Source of the DNA: Bacillota bacterium
GTDB taxonomy: Bacteria; Bacillota_A; Clostridia; DSM-8532
Assembly (NCBI GenBank): GCA_023424865.1
Contig: JAFADM010000036.1
Location: 1-24,326, forward strand
Reading direction: 5' to 3'
DNA length: 24,326 bases
Part shown: one piece after another, positions 1 to 8,684 of the stretch
How the letters are laid out: every line of letters begins with the position of its first letter
How positions within the stretch are numbered: position 1 is the stretch's first letter
Made by a program: the position numbers and the translations under genes
Notes under the pieces: model-generated
What the model saw: only the letters and a program-made list of their open reading frames with translations
Told to the model about the DNA's origin: nothing
Databases searched by the model: none

Positions 1-30
1 GGATGGGGTAAAGGCAAGAAGGTGTAAGTG

Positions 31-1761
31 ATGCTAAAAAAACATTTTTCCACACTGTATCACCGTATTTTTTTTCTGACCGCTGTCTGTACGATAATCA
101 GCCTTATTTTTTGCATATCCGTATCCTATACCGCTGTTAAATCCTCGGAAAGAAACCGTATTGAGGAGCACCTTTCCTCCACCGTCAATCATTACACTCA
201 AAATATGGAGAGGGAGTTTTATTCTTTAATACAAATCAGCCAGCAATTGTTGCCCTATGGCGTGGTGGGACAGCTCATGGCAGCCTATATTGACGACGGC
301 CTTAACGACAACCGTTATGCCATGGCAACTGAAATAGGCGAGCTCATCGTGGGCCTTAGCTTTTCTAATCCTAATGTGACGGATTTATTTTATTTCAGCC
401 CTGAAAAGAAAAAGATTTATTTTTCCTCCCTATCCTCACGCTCCACGGTGGATTTAGGCTCGCTTCCAAAGCTCATGCAATCGAAAGAGCTTAATTTGCA
501 CGCGGTGCATCCTTCAGCAAGCGCGGCCTTAAGCAGCAATGTCATCTCCATTACAAGGCCGGTTGAGTTTCCCGACGGCAGAGAGATGATGATTTATGCC
601 GAAGCCAAGTATTCCTATCTTGACGGGCTGGCATTTTCCGCCGAGAACGGCGCTTATCCCCTTTCCTTTTTGCAGGTATCCCAAAACGGTGAAATCATCT
701 ATTCGACGGTGGACGAGTTTCCGGTTGGCAGCGCTTTTGCCTTCACGGGAGAAAAAAGGAACGGCTATACCTGCGGCCTTACAAAGGATTACTTTATTGT
801 CCAAACGGGCTCGCGTATGGGGTTTTATAATGCTTTGCTTTTACCCGTTGCCTTCTATCAGAAGGAATTGGACGAATGGATGGGGCAAATGGCGCTGCTT
901 GTTTTGTTTTCGGTTGCCTTGTTTCTGCTTTCCTGCCTCATGATACGAAAGCTTATTTATAAGCCGCTCCATATTCTCAAGCTTGAGATTGACTCGGTTG
1001 GAATGGGAAATTTGCAGGCAACGGTTCAGAAAAGCGGCATACCCGAATTTGATCTTTTGTTTACGCAGTTTAACGGGATGAAGCTTAGAATCCAGCAGCT
1101 TATGGATGCTTCTGAAAAAGCCCAGCGAGAAAGACATAAGCATGAAATCGACAAGCTTTTGTACCAGATAAATCCTCATTTTTTAATGAATTCCCTTAAT
1201 TCGGTGAATTGGATGGCTAAAATGCGCGGGCAGAAGGATATAGCCGATTTCATAACTCAATTGAATTATATCCTTGGGTATAGCATGGGAAAAACCGCCC
1301 CCGTTGCCACCCTGCGCACAGAGTTAAATGTTCTGGAGGCATACCTGAAATTCCAGAAAACCCGTTATAATTATGAATATATTCTGGACATTGAGGAGGG
1401 TACCTATCTTGACCAGCGTGCCGCGCGAATGTTTTTGCAGCCGCTGGCGGAAAATGCTCTCCACCACGGTATTGAGAAGGACGGGCTGTTGTCTATTTGC
1501 GTCTTTCATGATATTGAAAGGGCAATGACCGTCATCACCCTGGCCGACAACGGAAGAGGCCTGACCAGTGTGGAGCTGGAGCAGCTTCAGCAGCCCTTTT
1601 TCATAAAAGATGAGACTGCCCGTCCAAATGATCGCGGTATTGGCCTGAGATATGTGAGGTCTGTTTTAGAGTCTTTTTATGAGTCGAGGGCCATCATGAC
1701 CATAAACAGCTCACCGGGAAAAGGAACAAAGATAACCCTGTTGTTTCCGTTGCTTTTATAA
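31..1761 (+). CDS. YesM-type sensor histidine kinase
   Basis: Membrane sensor kinase of 576 residues, probably phosphorylating the response regulator encoded just downstream. A first membrane segment lies at about residues 12-35, an extracellular sensing region at about 40-280, and a second membrane segment at about 286-308. A HAMP-like linker follows. The phosphoacceptor box reads YQINPHFLMNS, with the histidine at about residue 383, which is the His_kinase (PF06580) form used by YesM/LytS-type kinases. The ATP-binding domain shows the N box LAENALHHG (Asn about 475), ADNGRGL (about 505-511) and a later RGIGLRYV box. I chose ATG at 31 because AAGGTG at 19-24 is well spaced for it; an in-frame GTG at 28 would be too close. 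Kinases of this family commonly sense carbohydrates and control nearby LplABC-type importers, which fits the genes downstream. The ligand is unknown. Confidence 0.93.
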   Translation: MLKKHFSTLYHRIFFLTAVCTIISLIFCISVSYTAVKSSERNRIEEHLSSTVNHYTQNMEREFYSLIQISQQLLPYGVVGQLMAAYIDDGLNDNRYAMATEIGELIVGLSFSNPNVTDLFYFSPEKKKIYFSSLSSRSTVDLGSLPKLMQSKELNLHAVHPSASAALSSNVISITRPVEFPDGREMMIYAEAKYSYLDGLAFSAENGAYPLSFLQVSQNGEIIYSTVDEFPVGSAFAFTGEKRNGYTCGLTKDYFIVQTGSRMGFYNALLLPVAFYQKELDEWMGQMALLVLFSVALFLLSCLMIRKLIYKPLHILKLEIDSVGMGNLQATVQKSGIPEFDLLFTQFNGMKLRIQQLMDASEKAQRERHKHEIDKLLYQINPHFLMNSLNSVNWMAKMRGQKDIADFITQLNYILGYSMGKTAPVATLRTELNVLEAYLKFQKTRYNYEYILDIEEGTYLDQRAARMFLQPLAENALHHGIEKDGLLSICVFHDIERAMTVITLADNGRGLTSVELEQLQQPFFIKDETARPNDRGIGLRYVRSVLESFYESRAIMTINSSPGKGTKITLLFPLLL

Positions 1762-1793
1762 GTTGGCTTGGAGGTACGGGAGGTGTTAAGCCT

Positions 1794-2852
1794 GTGATAA
1801 GAGTATTGATTGTTGATGACGACGGTATCGCAAGAAAGGGAATTATTTCATCCTTTCCATGGTCCAATTATAATATGAAAGTCATAGGAGATGTACAAAA
1901 CGGCGCCGAGGCCTTGTGCTTTTTAAAACAAAACACGGTTGAGCTTATCTTTGTTGATCTTGATATGCCGGTAATGGACGGCATCGAATTTATTTCAAGG
2001 AGCAAGGAAAGCTATAAGTACATCAATTATGTGGTGCTTACATTTCACGAAAGCTTCTCCCATGTGCAGCAGGCCCTGCGACTTGGCGCTGTGGATTATA
2101 TTTCAAAAATGCAAATGGAAATGGAATCACCTGAGTATATCCTCAGCCGGGTCAATAACCGTTTGCTGGAGATGCAGCCGCAGAGTACGGTCAATACGTT
2201 TGAGGATACACCCCTGGCCGGTGACAGCCTGGAAGCCTGGAAGTCTGTTCAGGCCGAAATGGAAAGTATGTTCTGGTTATACCGTGATGTTGAATATAAA
2301 TGTCTCAGAAGGCAGTTGGAGAAAATACAGGCGCCTTCCAGGGAAATGGAGCGCTTATTAATAAAAATAAGCCATATCGTATCGGCGGAGCTTGGCTGCG
2401 GAAGTCTGACCATGCCTGAGTTTGGTATGTCCTCATTAATGGAGTGCCTGGATCAATACAGGGAATTCGTGCGTGCTCAGTTGAGAAAAAGCACGGACAA
2501 ATCCAGTATGGCCGTATGTATTATGCAGGCCATTGATTATATCGGATCGACCCTGGGAAATGCCATAAGTACTGAAAAAATGGCTAAAAAGGTCAGTATG
2601 AGCAGAAGTTATTTTTGTACTGTTTTCAAAAAATACACAGGAACCACCATTAACGAAATGATAAGAGAGATGCGAATGGATCATGCCGAAAAGCAACTGA
2701 GCCAAAGCCGGCTGCCCATACCGGAAATAGCGCAGCAGGTAGGCTATGAGGATGCGAATTATTTTACAAAGCTTTTCTATGAATGCAAGGGTGTCACTCC
2801 CAGCGAATTCCGGAGACGCGCGCCCGCACCCTTCAGCAACTTATCAAGCTGA
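1794..2852 (+). CDS. YesN-type response regulator, REC plus AraC DNA-binding domain
   Basis: Cytoplasmic transcription regulator of 352 residues, the likely partner of the upstream kinase. The N-terminal receiver domain has the acidic pocket DDD at 8-10, phosphoacceptor Asp55 in VDLDMP, the switch Thr83 and Lys105. A long linker of unknown role (about 125-240) leads to a C-terminal AraC-type double helix-turn-helix at about 242-342, with the typical end VGYEDANYFTKLFYECKGVTPSEFRRR spread over residues 316-342. The start is GTG at 1794, preceded by GGGAGGTG at good spacing, 32 bases after the kinase stop, so the two genes are very likely co-transcribed. By family precedent it would activate the sugar importer or amylase genes below. 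Its binding sites cannot be recognised here. Confidence 0.93.
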   Translation: MIRVLIVDDDGIARKGIISSFPWSNYNMKVIGDVQNGAEALCFLKQNTVELIFVDLDMPVMDGIEFISRSKESYKYINYVVLTFHESFSHVQQALRLGAVDYISKMQMEMESPEYILSRVNNRLLEMQPQSTVNTFEDTPLAGDSLEAWKSVQAEMESMFWLYRDVEYKCLRRQLEKIQAPSREMERLLIKISHIVSAELGCGSLTMPEFGMSSLMECLDQYREFVRAQLRKSTDKSSMAVCIMQAIDYIGSTLGNAISTEKMAKKVSMSRSYFCTVFKKYTGTTINEMIREMRMDHAEKQLSQSRLPIPEIAQQVGYEDANYFTKLFYECKGVTPSEFRRRAPAPFSNLSS

Positions 2853-2940
2853 AGCAGCGCGTCCGGAACAAGAATGACTTTGGTACCCGGATTATACATA
2901 CTTTATGAAAATTCATTTGTATAATATAGACAAATAGGCA

Positions 2941-2968
2941 TTGACAATGGACTTGTAAATATGATAAT
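2941..2968 (+). promoter_or_regulatory. sigma-A-type promoter before the LacI-family gene
   Basis: TTGACA at 2941-2946 is followed after 16 bases by GATAAT at 2963-2968. Transcription would start near 2975, right at the edge of the palindromic operator. An AT-rich TATAAT at 2920-2925 could be a second, weaker -10 without a clear -35. The rest of the 219-base gap (2853-3071) shows no gene. Confidence 0.65.
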
Positions 2969-2976
2969 CTTTATAT

Positions 2977-2992
2977 AGTTAACCGGTTAACT
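2977..2992 (+). promoter_or_regulatory. LacI-family operator, 16-bp perfect palindrome
   Basis: AGTTAACCGGTTAACT reads identically on both strands and has the central CG usual for LacI-family operators. It lies just downstream of the promoter at 2941-2968 and before the LacI-family gene, a position expected for autorepression. The 14-bp core GTTAACCGGTTAAC recurs at 5870-5883 before the sugar-binding-protein gene. Confidence 0.8.
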
Positions 2993-3071
2993 AAAATCTC
3001 TCACCGACATAAGCCAGCAGTCATCCATTCAAGCTAATCACATCATGTAAATTAAAGCATAGGCGGTTCCA

Positions 3072-4115
3072 ATGAAAAAACGTTATACAATAAGAGATAT
3101 AGCACAGAGAGCGGGAGTATCCGTCGCTACGGTTTCAAATGTCATTAACGGCATACAGAAGGTGTCGGAGGAAACAAAGCAGGTTGTTATTGAAACCATG
3201 GCCGTACTTGATTATCAGCCGAATCTTGTCGCACGAAGCCTCTCGAAAAACCGCTCGGACATGATTGGGCTTTTGCTGCCCATTACAGACGAAGGTGGGG
3301 ATGCCAGCCTGCTTTTGCGTGATAACCCCTTCTACGGCGAATTTATAAGCGGTGTGGAAAACATGGCAACCAAAATGGGGTATGATGTACTTATTCGAGG
3401 TATTCGACCGGGTGAAAGCTGCCGGGATTGGATTGTCAAGCGCAATCTTGACGCCGCGATTTTCGTAGGCAACTACACGGCCGTCATATCCTCTGAAATG
3501 CGCGAGCTGAATAGCCGTCTTGTCCTGGTAGATGCATACGACGAGGGTGTAAAGCAGCATCCCAGTGTTGGAATAGATGACCGGCACGGGGGCTATCTGG
3601 CAACCAGGCATCTTCTGGATTTAGGGCATCGCTCCATCGCTTTTGCCGCATCCAATATTATGGTTGACGGGGCCATTTACCGCAGGTTTCAAGGCTATAA
3701 GGCCGCTATGGCCGAATATGGCATTACACAGCTGAACCATCTGATTAAGCAGGATACGCTTAATTTTGAAGGCGGGTACCGTATGGGAAGATGGCTCCTG
3801 GAGCAAACAGATAAAATCAGCGCGGTTTTCGCTTCGGCCGACACGGTTGCCTTCGGTATCATGAAGGCCTTGTTTGAAAAGGGGGTACGGATACCCGAGC
3901 AACTGTCCATTGTAGGCTTTGACGACACAAAGGCGTGCGAGTACTCCAACCCCGCGCTGACCTCCATACGTCAGCCTATTTACCAAAAGGGCATGTCCGC
4001 TGCTGAAACGGTTATAACGGCTATTGAGCAGCCACCGGCAAAAATGGCAAAAATTCAGTTTCCGGTTGAACTTATTCAACGCCATTCAACACAAAAATAC
4101 TCTGTTAGGAAGTGA
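3072..4115 (+). CDS. LacI-family transcriptional regulator
   Basis: Sugar-responsive DNA-binding protein of 347 residues, the standard length for the family. The N-terminal helix-turn-helix covers about residues 5-30 (TIRDIAQRAGVSVATVSNVI), followed by a hinge helix NLVARSL at 51-57 with the leucine that intercalates in the operator minor groove in known family members. The remainder is a periplasmic-binding-protein-like effector domain, with the typical GFDDTKACEYSNPALTSIRQP near the C-terminus. Palindromic sites with the same core lie before this gene and before the binding-protein gene at 5962, so it probably represses both units until a malto-oligosaccharide-type inducer is present. The gene is followed after 4 bases by the GH13 gene, which is probably translationally coupled. 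The Shine-Dalgarno is weak (AGGCGG). The inducer is inferred from context only. Confidence 0.93.
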   Translation: MKKRYTIRDIAQRAGVSVATVSNVINGIQKVSEETKQVVIETMAVLDYQPNLVARSLSKNRSDMIGLLLPITDEGGDASLLLRDNPFYGEFISGVENMATKMGYDVLIRGIRPGESCRDWIVKRNLDAAIFVGNYTAVISSEMRELNSRLVLVDAYDEGVKQHPSVGIDDRHGGYLATRHLLDLGHRSIAFAASNIMVDGAIYRRFQGYKAAMAEYGITQLNHLIKQDTLNFEGGYRMGRWLLEQTDKISAVFASADTVAFGIMKALFEKGVRIPEQLSIVGFDDTKACEYSNPALTSIRQPIYQKGMSAAETVITAIEQPPAKMAKIQFPVELIQRHSTQKYSVRK

Positions 4116-4119
4116 GCCT

Positions 4120-5853
4120 ATGAATAAAGCGGCTGTTTTTCATCGTACCTATTCCGAATACAGCTTTGCAATTTCAACAACTAAGGTTGTATTGCGCCTG
4201 CGCGCCGCCAAAGGTGATTTGACCCGGTGTACGGTATTTTACGGTGATCGGATGGATCCCCATACTCCCATACCTGTAACTGCCTGTGAAATGCAGTGCA
4301 AGTACAGCGACGCCTTATTTGACTATTATGAAGCGGTAATTTCCCCGGGTGTAACGCGGCTGTGCTACTTTTTTCAGCTCTTTGACCAAAATACGTCTGT
4401 GTTTTATTACAATGACGGTTTTTTTGAGAAACCGGATTTAAACCGTCAGCTCTATTACAATTTTCATTATATTCGCAAGGAAGATATCCCGGATGTGCCG
4501 GATTGGGCCAGAGGATCCGTTGTCTATCAAATATATCCGGACAGCTTTGCGTCGGAATATCGCAGAATTTCCGGCCAGGCTGCCAGTGAGCGCCAGGATG
4601 ACGGGAATGTAAGCCGTTCCCTTTATGGCGGAACACTAAAGGGGATTTATGAAAACGTGGATTATTTTGTAGCTTTGGGAATAGATTGCCTGTATCTCAC
4701 TCCTGTTTTTCGTTCCTCAAGCTGGCATAAATATGATACCGCGGACTATTTTGACATAGACCCCTGCCTTGGCACGAAGGAGGATTTGCGCAAGCTTGTG
4801 TCCATTTGCCACCATCATGGTATACGCGTCATTCTGGACGGTGTGTTCAATCATTCGGGCCCGGCGTTTTTTGCCTTCCGCGATCTTTTGGATAAGGGGG
4901 AAAGCTCTTCTTATCGCGATTGGTTTTTTCCTGAAAGCTTTCCTGTTGTTAACGGTCAAAACCCAAATTATGAATGTTTCGCCTATGTCGGTGACATGCC
5001 CAAGCTTAACACCGGCAACCCGGAGGTGCTTGACTACTTTATCTCTGTGGGCAAGTACTGGATAGAGGAGTTTGACATTGACGGCTGGAGGCTTGATGTG
5101 GCAAATGAGGTGGATCAGCCTTTTTGGAGAAAATTCAGGGAGGCAATAAAGCCCGTCAAGCAGGACGCTCTCCTCATTGCTGAGATCTGGGATGACGCAC
5201 GTGCTTTTCTTGGCGGTGATCAATTTGATTCCGCTATGAACTATAATCTTTATTTCGCATGTATTGAGTTTTTCGCAAAAGGCAGTATAATGCCACAGGC
5301 TTTTTCAGACAGGGTAGAGTACCTGTTGATTCGCTACAAAAGCCAAATCCAGCAGCTGCAACTGAATTTAATTGGAAGCCATGATGTTCCCCGCTTCCTG
5401 TCTCTTGCGGGAGATGATAAACGTAAGCTGATTTTAGCGGCGCTTTTTCTTATGACACATGTTGGCATACCCATGCTGTATTACGGTGATGAGAAGGGGC
5501 TTGGCGGCCTGGAAGAACGGGATTATCGCAGGCCTATGCTTTGGGACGGCCTGGAAGCACCTCTTCTTTCCGTTTACCGCCGCCTTATCCTTTTGCGAAA
5601 GCAGTGTATGGACGCTATGCTGGGAGAATATAGCGTACTCTTTGCCGATGATAGCTGCTATGCTTATGAGCGGCGAGGTGAGGTTCATTCGGTTGTGGTT
5701 TTACTCAATAATTCAGACCAAACGCTTGAGCGCAGGGTGCCCGTAAAGGGGCAAACCGCATCCGATTTTATGTCCGGGCAGGCCTACCCTGTGGAAAAGC
5801 AATTGGCAGCCGTGAAGCTTCAAGCCTATTCAGGCGCCGTTATTGTAAATTAA
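4120..5853 (+). CDS. GH13 neopullulanase / cyclomaltodextrinase / maltogenic amylase (GH13_20 type), intracellular
   Basis: Cytoplasmic alpha-glucan hydrolase of 577 residues, expected to cut cyclodextrins, pullulan or maltodextrins after import. There is no signal peptide. An N-terminal CBM34-like domain spans about 1-125, then the (beta/alpha)8 barrel. Conserved regions are visible: DGVFNH (240-245), the nucleophile Asp326 in GWRLDVANE, the acid/base Glu355 in AEIWD and the transition-state Asp422 in SHDVPR. MPKLN at 293-297 is the fifth conserved region typical of the neopullulanase/cyclomaltodextrinase subfamily. The start is ATG 4120, supported by AGGAAGTGA overlapping the end of the LacI gene; a longer in-frame reading from 4024 lies inside the LacI gene and is rejected. 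Its place between the regulator and the importer supports a maltodextrin role. Exact substrate preference cannot be told. Confidence 0.93.
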   Translation: MNKAAVFHRTYSEYSFAISTTKVVLRLRAAKGDLTRCTVFYGDRMDPHTPIPVTACEMQCKYSDALFDYYEAVISPGVTRLCYFFQLFDQNTSVFYYNDGFFEKPDLNRQLYYNFHYIRKEDIPDVPDWARGSVVYQIYPDSFASEYRRISGQAASERQDDGNVSRSLYGGTLKGIYENVDYFVALGIDCLYLTPVFRSSSWHKYDTADYFDIDPCLGTKEDLRKLVSICHHHGIRVILDGVFNHSGPAFFAFRDLLDKGESSSYRDWFFPESFPVVNGQNPNYECFAYVGDMPKLNTGNPEVLDYFISVGKYWIEEFDIDGWRLDVANEVDQPFWRKFREAIKPVKQDALLIAEIWDDARAFLGGDQFDSAMNYNLYFACIEFFAKGSIMPQAFSDRVEYLLIRYKSQIQQLQLNLIGSHDVPRFLSLAGDDKRKLILAALFLMTHVGIPMLYYGDEKGLGGLEERDYRRPMLWDGLEAPLLSVYRRLILLRKQCMDAMLGEYSVLFADDSCYAYERRGEVHSVVVLLNNSDQTLERRVPVKGQTASDFMSGQAYPVEKQLAAVKLQAYSGAVIVN

Positions 5854-5869
5854 TTTTTTTTGTCGTAAG

Positions 5870-5883
5870 GTTAACCGGTTAAC
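5870..5883 (+). promoter_or_regulatory. second LacI-family operator before the sugar-binding-protein gene
   Basis: GTTAACCGGTTAAC is a perfect 14-bp palindrome and matches the core of the site at 2977-2992. It lies 79 bases before the start at 5962. No strong promoter is visible around it; a weak TTGTCG ... AACAAT arrangement would place the operator in the spacer. It probably lets the LacI-family protein at 3072 control the importer separately from the upstream genes. Confidence 0.75.
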
Positions 5884-5916
5884 AATAAGGAAAGCTAAGG
5901 GATTTATTTTAAAGGC

Positions 5917-5933
5917 AAGCAGCCAAGCTGCTT
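5917..5933 (+). other. short hairpin in the leader of the binding-protein gene
   Basis: AAGCAGC-CAA-GCTGCTT gives a 7-bp stem with a 3-base loop, followed by TATTATG, 28 bases before the start codon and just before the AGGAGGAGG ribosome binding site. It could stabilise the mRNA or pause transcription. It lacks a proper T-run, so a terminator is unlikely. Confidence 0.4.
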
Positions 5934-5961
5934 TATTATGTTTAAGCAGGAGGAGGAAAAA

Positions 5962-7716
5962 ATGAAAGCTCAATACGGAAAGATTACGGTTCCCTTGTTA
6001 ATCATCCTTATGCTGACTACCATGCTGACAGCCTGTACTCAATCAAACCAAACCGATTTATCTGAAACACCTTCAAGCCCAGCGGCTACTGCCGATAATA
6101 GCGAGGACGCCTGGCAACAGGCCGCGACGACTGCCTTTGCCCCTTATCCTGAAACAGTGGCATTTACTGTCGGAAGAACGGCCGGTAATTATTCGGCTCT
6201 GGCAGGGAGCCCTTATGAAAAGGATAACGACGACAATGATGCCGTTACCCGCTTTATGGAGCACGAGCTTAACCTGGATATCTCAAATAAGTTTGTAGCC
6301 GTCGATGGCGACGACTATCAGCAAAAGGTATCCATGGCCATTGTCAGCCGGGATATTCCGGATGTAATGTCCGTAGGCGACTATGCTACCTTGAAGGAGC
6401 TGTATGAAAATAATCTGATTGAGGATTTAACCGACGCTTATACCTATTGCGCTTCCGATAATATGCGGGCGATTTACGATTCCTATGACGGGAGAGCTCT
6501 TGAGGCCGCAACCTTCGGAGGAAGGCTGATGGCCCTTCCGTCCTGCAATATTTCTCATGGTTTTGAAATGCTTTATCTTCGAAAGGATTGGATGGATAAG
6601 CTGGGCCTTAAAGAACCCAAAACTCTGGAGGAGGTGGCCTTCATTCTAAATGAATTTATTACAAGGGATCCGGGTGAAAATGGTTCCGGAAACACCATTG
6701 GCCTGGTGGCCCTGCCGGACGCTTACGGGGGCGGAACCGGAGGATTTAAATTTAACGCTATTTTCAACTCCGGATTTGAGGCTTTCCCCGAATACTGGAT
6801 TGAAAAGAACGGCAAGGTTACCTATGGAAGCATTGAGCCGGAGGTGAAAAATGCCCTGGCCTTATTATCCGATTGGTATGGCAAGGGACTCATTGATCCG
6901 CAATTTCTGGTTCGGGATTGGAATTCGGCCAGCAGTGTCGTCGCCAATGGACAAAGCGGAAGCCTTTTTGCACCGTGGTGGGCGTATGACAGTATGCTTA
7001 ATGCCAACTATAAGCTGGATTCTCAAGCTGAATGGATTCCCTATGCGGTCCCTGCCGATAAGGATGGTAAAGTGGTTCAGGTCAACAGCCAGGCAGCGCT
7101 TAGCTATGTTGTCGTTCGCAAGGGTTTTGAGCATCCGGAGGTGTTGTTGAAAATAACAGCTCTCCTTGACGCGGCACATAAGGATCCGGGTTTTAGTGAA
7201 GGCAGAGAAAACGACGCGTATATGGAAGCCTTGCTCTATTACCACGAACGCAATGTTTCCGTTGCTCCTCCAAATGCTTCCACCGACTTTTACAATGCCC
7301 TTGAGATAAGCTACAAGCAAATCAGCGACGCGCTGAAAACAAAAGACACCAGCCAGATGACCACACAAATTAAGGGCTTTTACGAGCTGGCGCAGGCTTA
7401 TGCCGATAAGCTGGGTAAAGGAGAGCCGCCGCTGCCGGAGGAATATTCCGCTTATAACAGCCGTATCGTGGGCTGCGGCATGCTGGCCGGCACAACCGTC
7501 CGAGAGGTAACTCCGGTATTCTTCACCGGAATGCAGACAACTGAAAGTATGAAGCTAAGATGGGAAACCCTTTCAAGAATGGAAGAAGAAACCTTGCTTA
7601 AAATCATCGTCGGAGAAAAACCCCTTGATGCCTTTGACACCTTCGTAAAGGAATGGCGCGCAGCAGGCGGCGATCAGATTATCAAAGAAGTGCAGGAACT
7701 GGTTGACGCACGTTAA
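5962..7716 (+). CDS. ABC importer sugar-binding lipoprotein (LplA-like, solute-binding family 1)
   Basis: Extracellular binding protein of 584 residues, tethered by lipid, that would capture oligosaccharides for the two permeases that follow. The N-terminus has a lysine, a hydrophobic stretch and the lipobox MLTAC with lipidated Cys25, then a Ser/Thr/Pro-rich linker. The length of roughly 550-590 residues is typical of the LplA/YtcQ group rather than the shorter MalE proteins. I chose ATG 5962 because AGGAGGAGG precedes it; the upstream in-frame ATG at 5938 has no such site. Downstream genes follow at 41 and 15 bases, so this is a three-gene transport operon. Neighbouring GH13 enzymes suggest maltodextrins or cyclodextrins as ligand, but no binding residues can be assigned by eye. 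Confidence 0.9.
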   Translation: MKAQYGKITVPLLIILMLTTMLTACTQSNQTDLSETPSSPAATADNSEDAWQQAATTAFAPYPETVAFTVGRTAGNYSALAGSPYEKDNDDNDAVTRFMEHELNLDISNKFVAVDGDDYQQKVSMAIVSRDIPDVMSVGDYATLKELYENNLIEDLTDAYTYCASDNMRAIYDSYDGRALEAATFGGRLMALPSCNISHGFEMLYLRKDWMDKLGLKEPKTLEEVAFILNEFITRDPGENGSGNTIGLVALPDAYGGGTGGFKFNAIFNSGFEAFPEYWIEKNGKVTYGSIEPEVKNALALLSDWYGKGLIDPQFLVRDWNSASSVVANGQSGSLFAPWWAYDSMLNANYKLDSQAEWIPYAVPADKDGKVVQVNSQAALSYVVVRKGFEHPEVLLKITALLDAAHKDPGFSEGRENDAYMEALLYYHERNVSVAPPNASTDFYNALEISYKQISDALKTKDTSQMTTQIKGFYELAQAYADKLGKGEPPLPEEYSAYNSRIVGCGMLAGTTVREVTPVFFTGMQTTESMKLRWETLSRMEEETLLKIIVGEKPLDAFDTFVKEWRAAGGDQIIKEVQELVDAR

Positions 7717-7757
7717 CTAAAGTGGCCGGGCGGCTTTAAAAGAAGGTGGGGTAACAC

Positions 7758-8669
7758 ATGGAAAAATTAATGCGGCACCGGAGCAAGCAGCGCAATCCTA
7801 TGGTATATCATATCATGCTGCTGCCGGGGATGGCGTTTCTGCTTGTATTCTCCTTCATTCCCATGATAGGAATTGTTATCGCTTTTCAGGATTTTGTACC
7901 TGCCGGTGGGATCTTCGGATCCCGCTGGGTTGGTCTGGAAAATTTTAAATTTATGTTTTTAATACCTGACGGCAAGCAGGTTTTCATCAATACGCTGGTC
8001 ATAGCCGTTTCAAAAATAGTGCTCAGTATGCTGGTAAGCATTGTTTTCGCACTTTTGCTCAATGAAATAAGGCATATTGGTTATAAACGCGCAGTACAAA
8101 CAATTGTTTATCTTCCGAATTTTCTTTCCTGGGTTGTGCTGGCCCCTGTTGTGCTTGGTATTTTTGATTATTACGGCCCCCTGGCATCCCTTTTTCGTTA
8201 TTTTGGGCATGAGCCTGCTCTCTTTCTTGCCAGCAATGCCTGGTTTCGTCCGATTATTGTTTTTTCAGACGTCTGGAAGGGCTTTGGCTATGGAGCCATT
8301 GTCTATCTGGCCTCCCTTACCTCTATTGATCCCGGGTTGTATGAAGCGGCGGCAATTGATGGAGCAGGCCGCTGGAAACGTCTGCTCAATATAACGCTTC
8401 CCGGACTGGCGCCGACAATTGTGCTGCTTTCGGTTATGAATCTGGCCAATATTCTCAATGCGGGCTTTGATCAGATTTTTAATCTGTATAACCCAATGGT
8501 GTATGAAACCGGAGATATTATTGACACCTATGTCTACCGGGTGGGCATGGTGCAGCGGAATTACAGTCTTGGCACCGCAGTGGGTCTGCTCAAGTCGGTG
8601 CTTTCCTTTATACTGATTCTTTCTTCAAATGAGCTGGCTAAGAAATTAACTGACAGAAGGATTTTTTAA
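7758..8669 (+). CDS. CUT1 sugar ABC transporter permease (LplB/YtcP-group first permease)
   Basis: Inner-membrane permease of 303 residues, probably with six membrane segments (hydrophobic stretches at about 18-42, 78-101, 115-136, 165-187, 217-235 and 272-290). The ABC-ATPase docking loop (EAA motif) is at about 195-217, YEAAAIDGAGRWKRLLNITLPG. It would pair with the next gene to form the channel. The start ATG 7758 has AAGGTGGGG upstream. No ATPase gene accompanies the pair, as usual for CUT1 systems in Bacillota that share a general MsmX/MsiK-type ATPase. Its similarity is to LplB-type rather than MalF-type permeases, judging by length and the basic N-terminus. Confidence 0.92.
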   Translation: MEKLMRHRSKQRNPMVYHIMLLPGMAFLLVFSFIPMIGIVIAFQDFVPAGGIFGSRWVGLENFKFMFLIPDGKQVFINTLVIAVSKIVLSMLVSIVFALLLNEIRHIGYKRAVQTIVYLPNFLSWVVLAPVVLGIFDYYGPLASLFRYFGHEPALFLASNAWFRPIIVFSDVWKGFGYGAIVYLASLTSIDPGLYEAAAIDGAGRWKRLLNITLPGLAPTIVLLSVMNLANILNAGFDQIFNLYNPMVYETGDIIDTYVYRVGMVQRNYSLGTAVGLLKSVLSFILILSSNELAKKLTDRRIF

Positions 8670-8684
8670 AGGAGAAAAACAACT

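Noticed and set aside
2977..2992. Catabolite (cre/CcpA) site
   Set aside because: The palindrome is cre-like in its centre but differs at the outer TG/CA positions, and it recurs only at the local sugar genes, so the local LacI-family protein is the better candidate. CcpA binding is not excluded.
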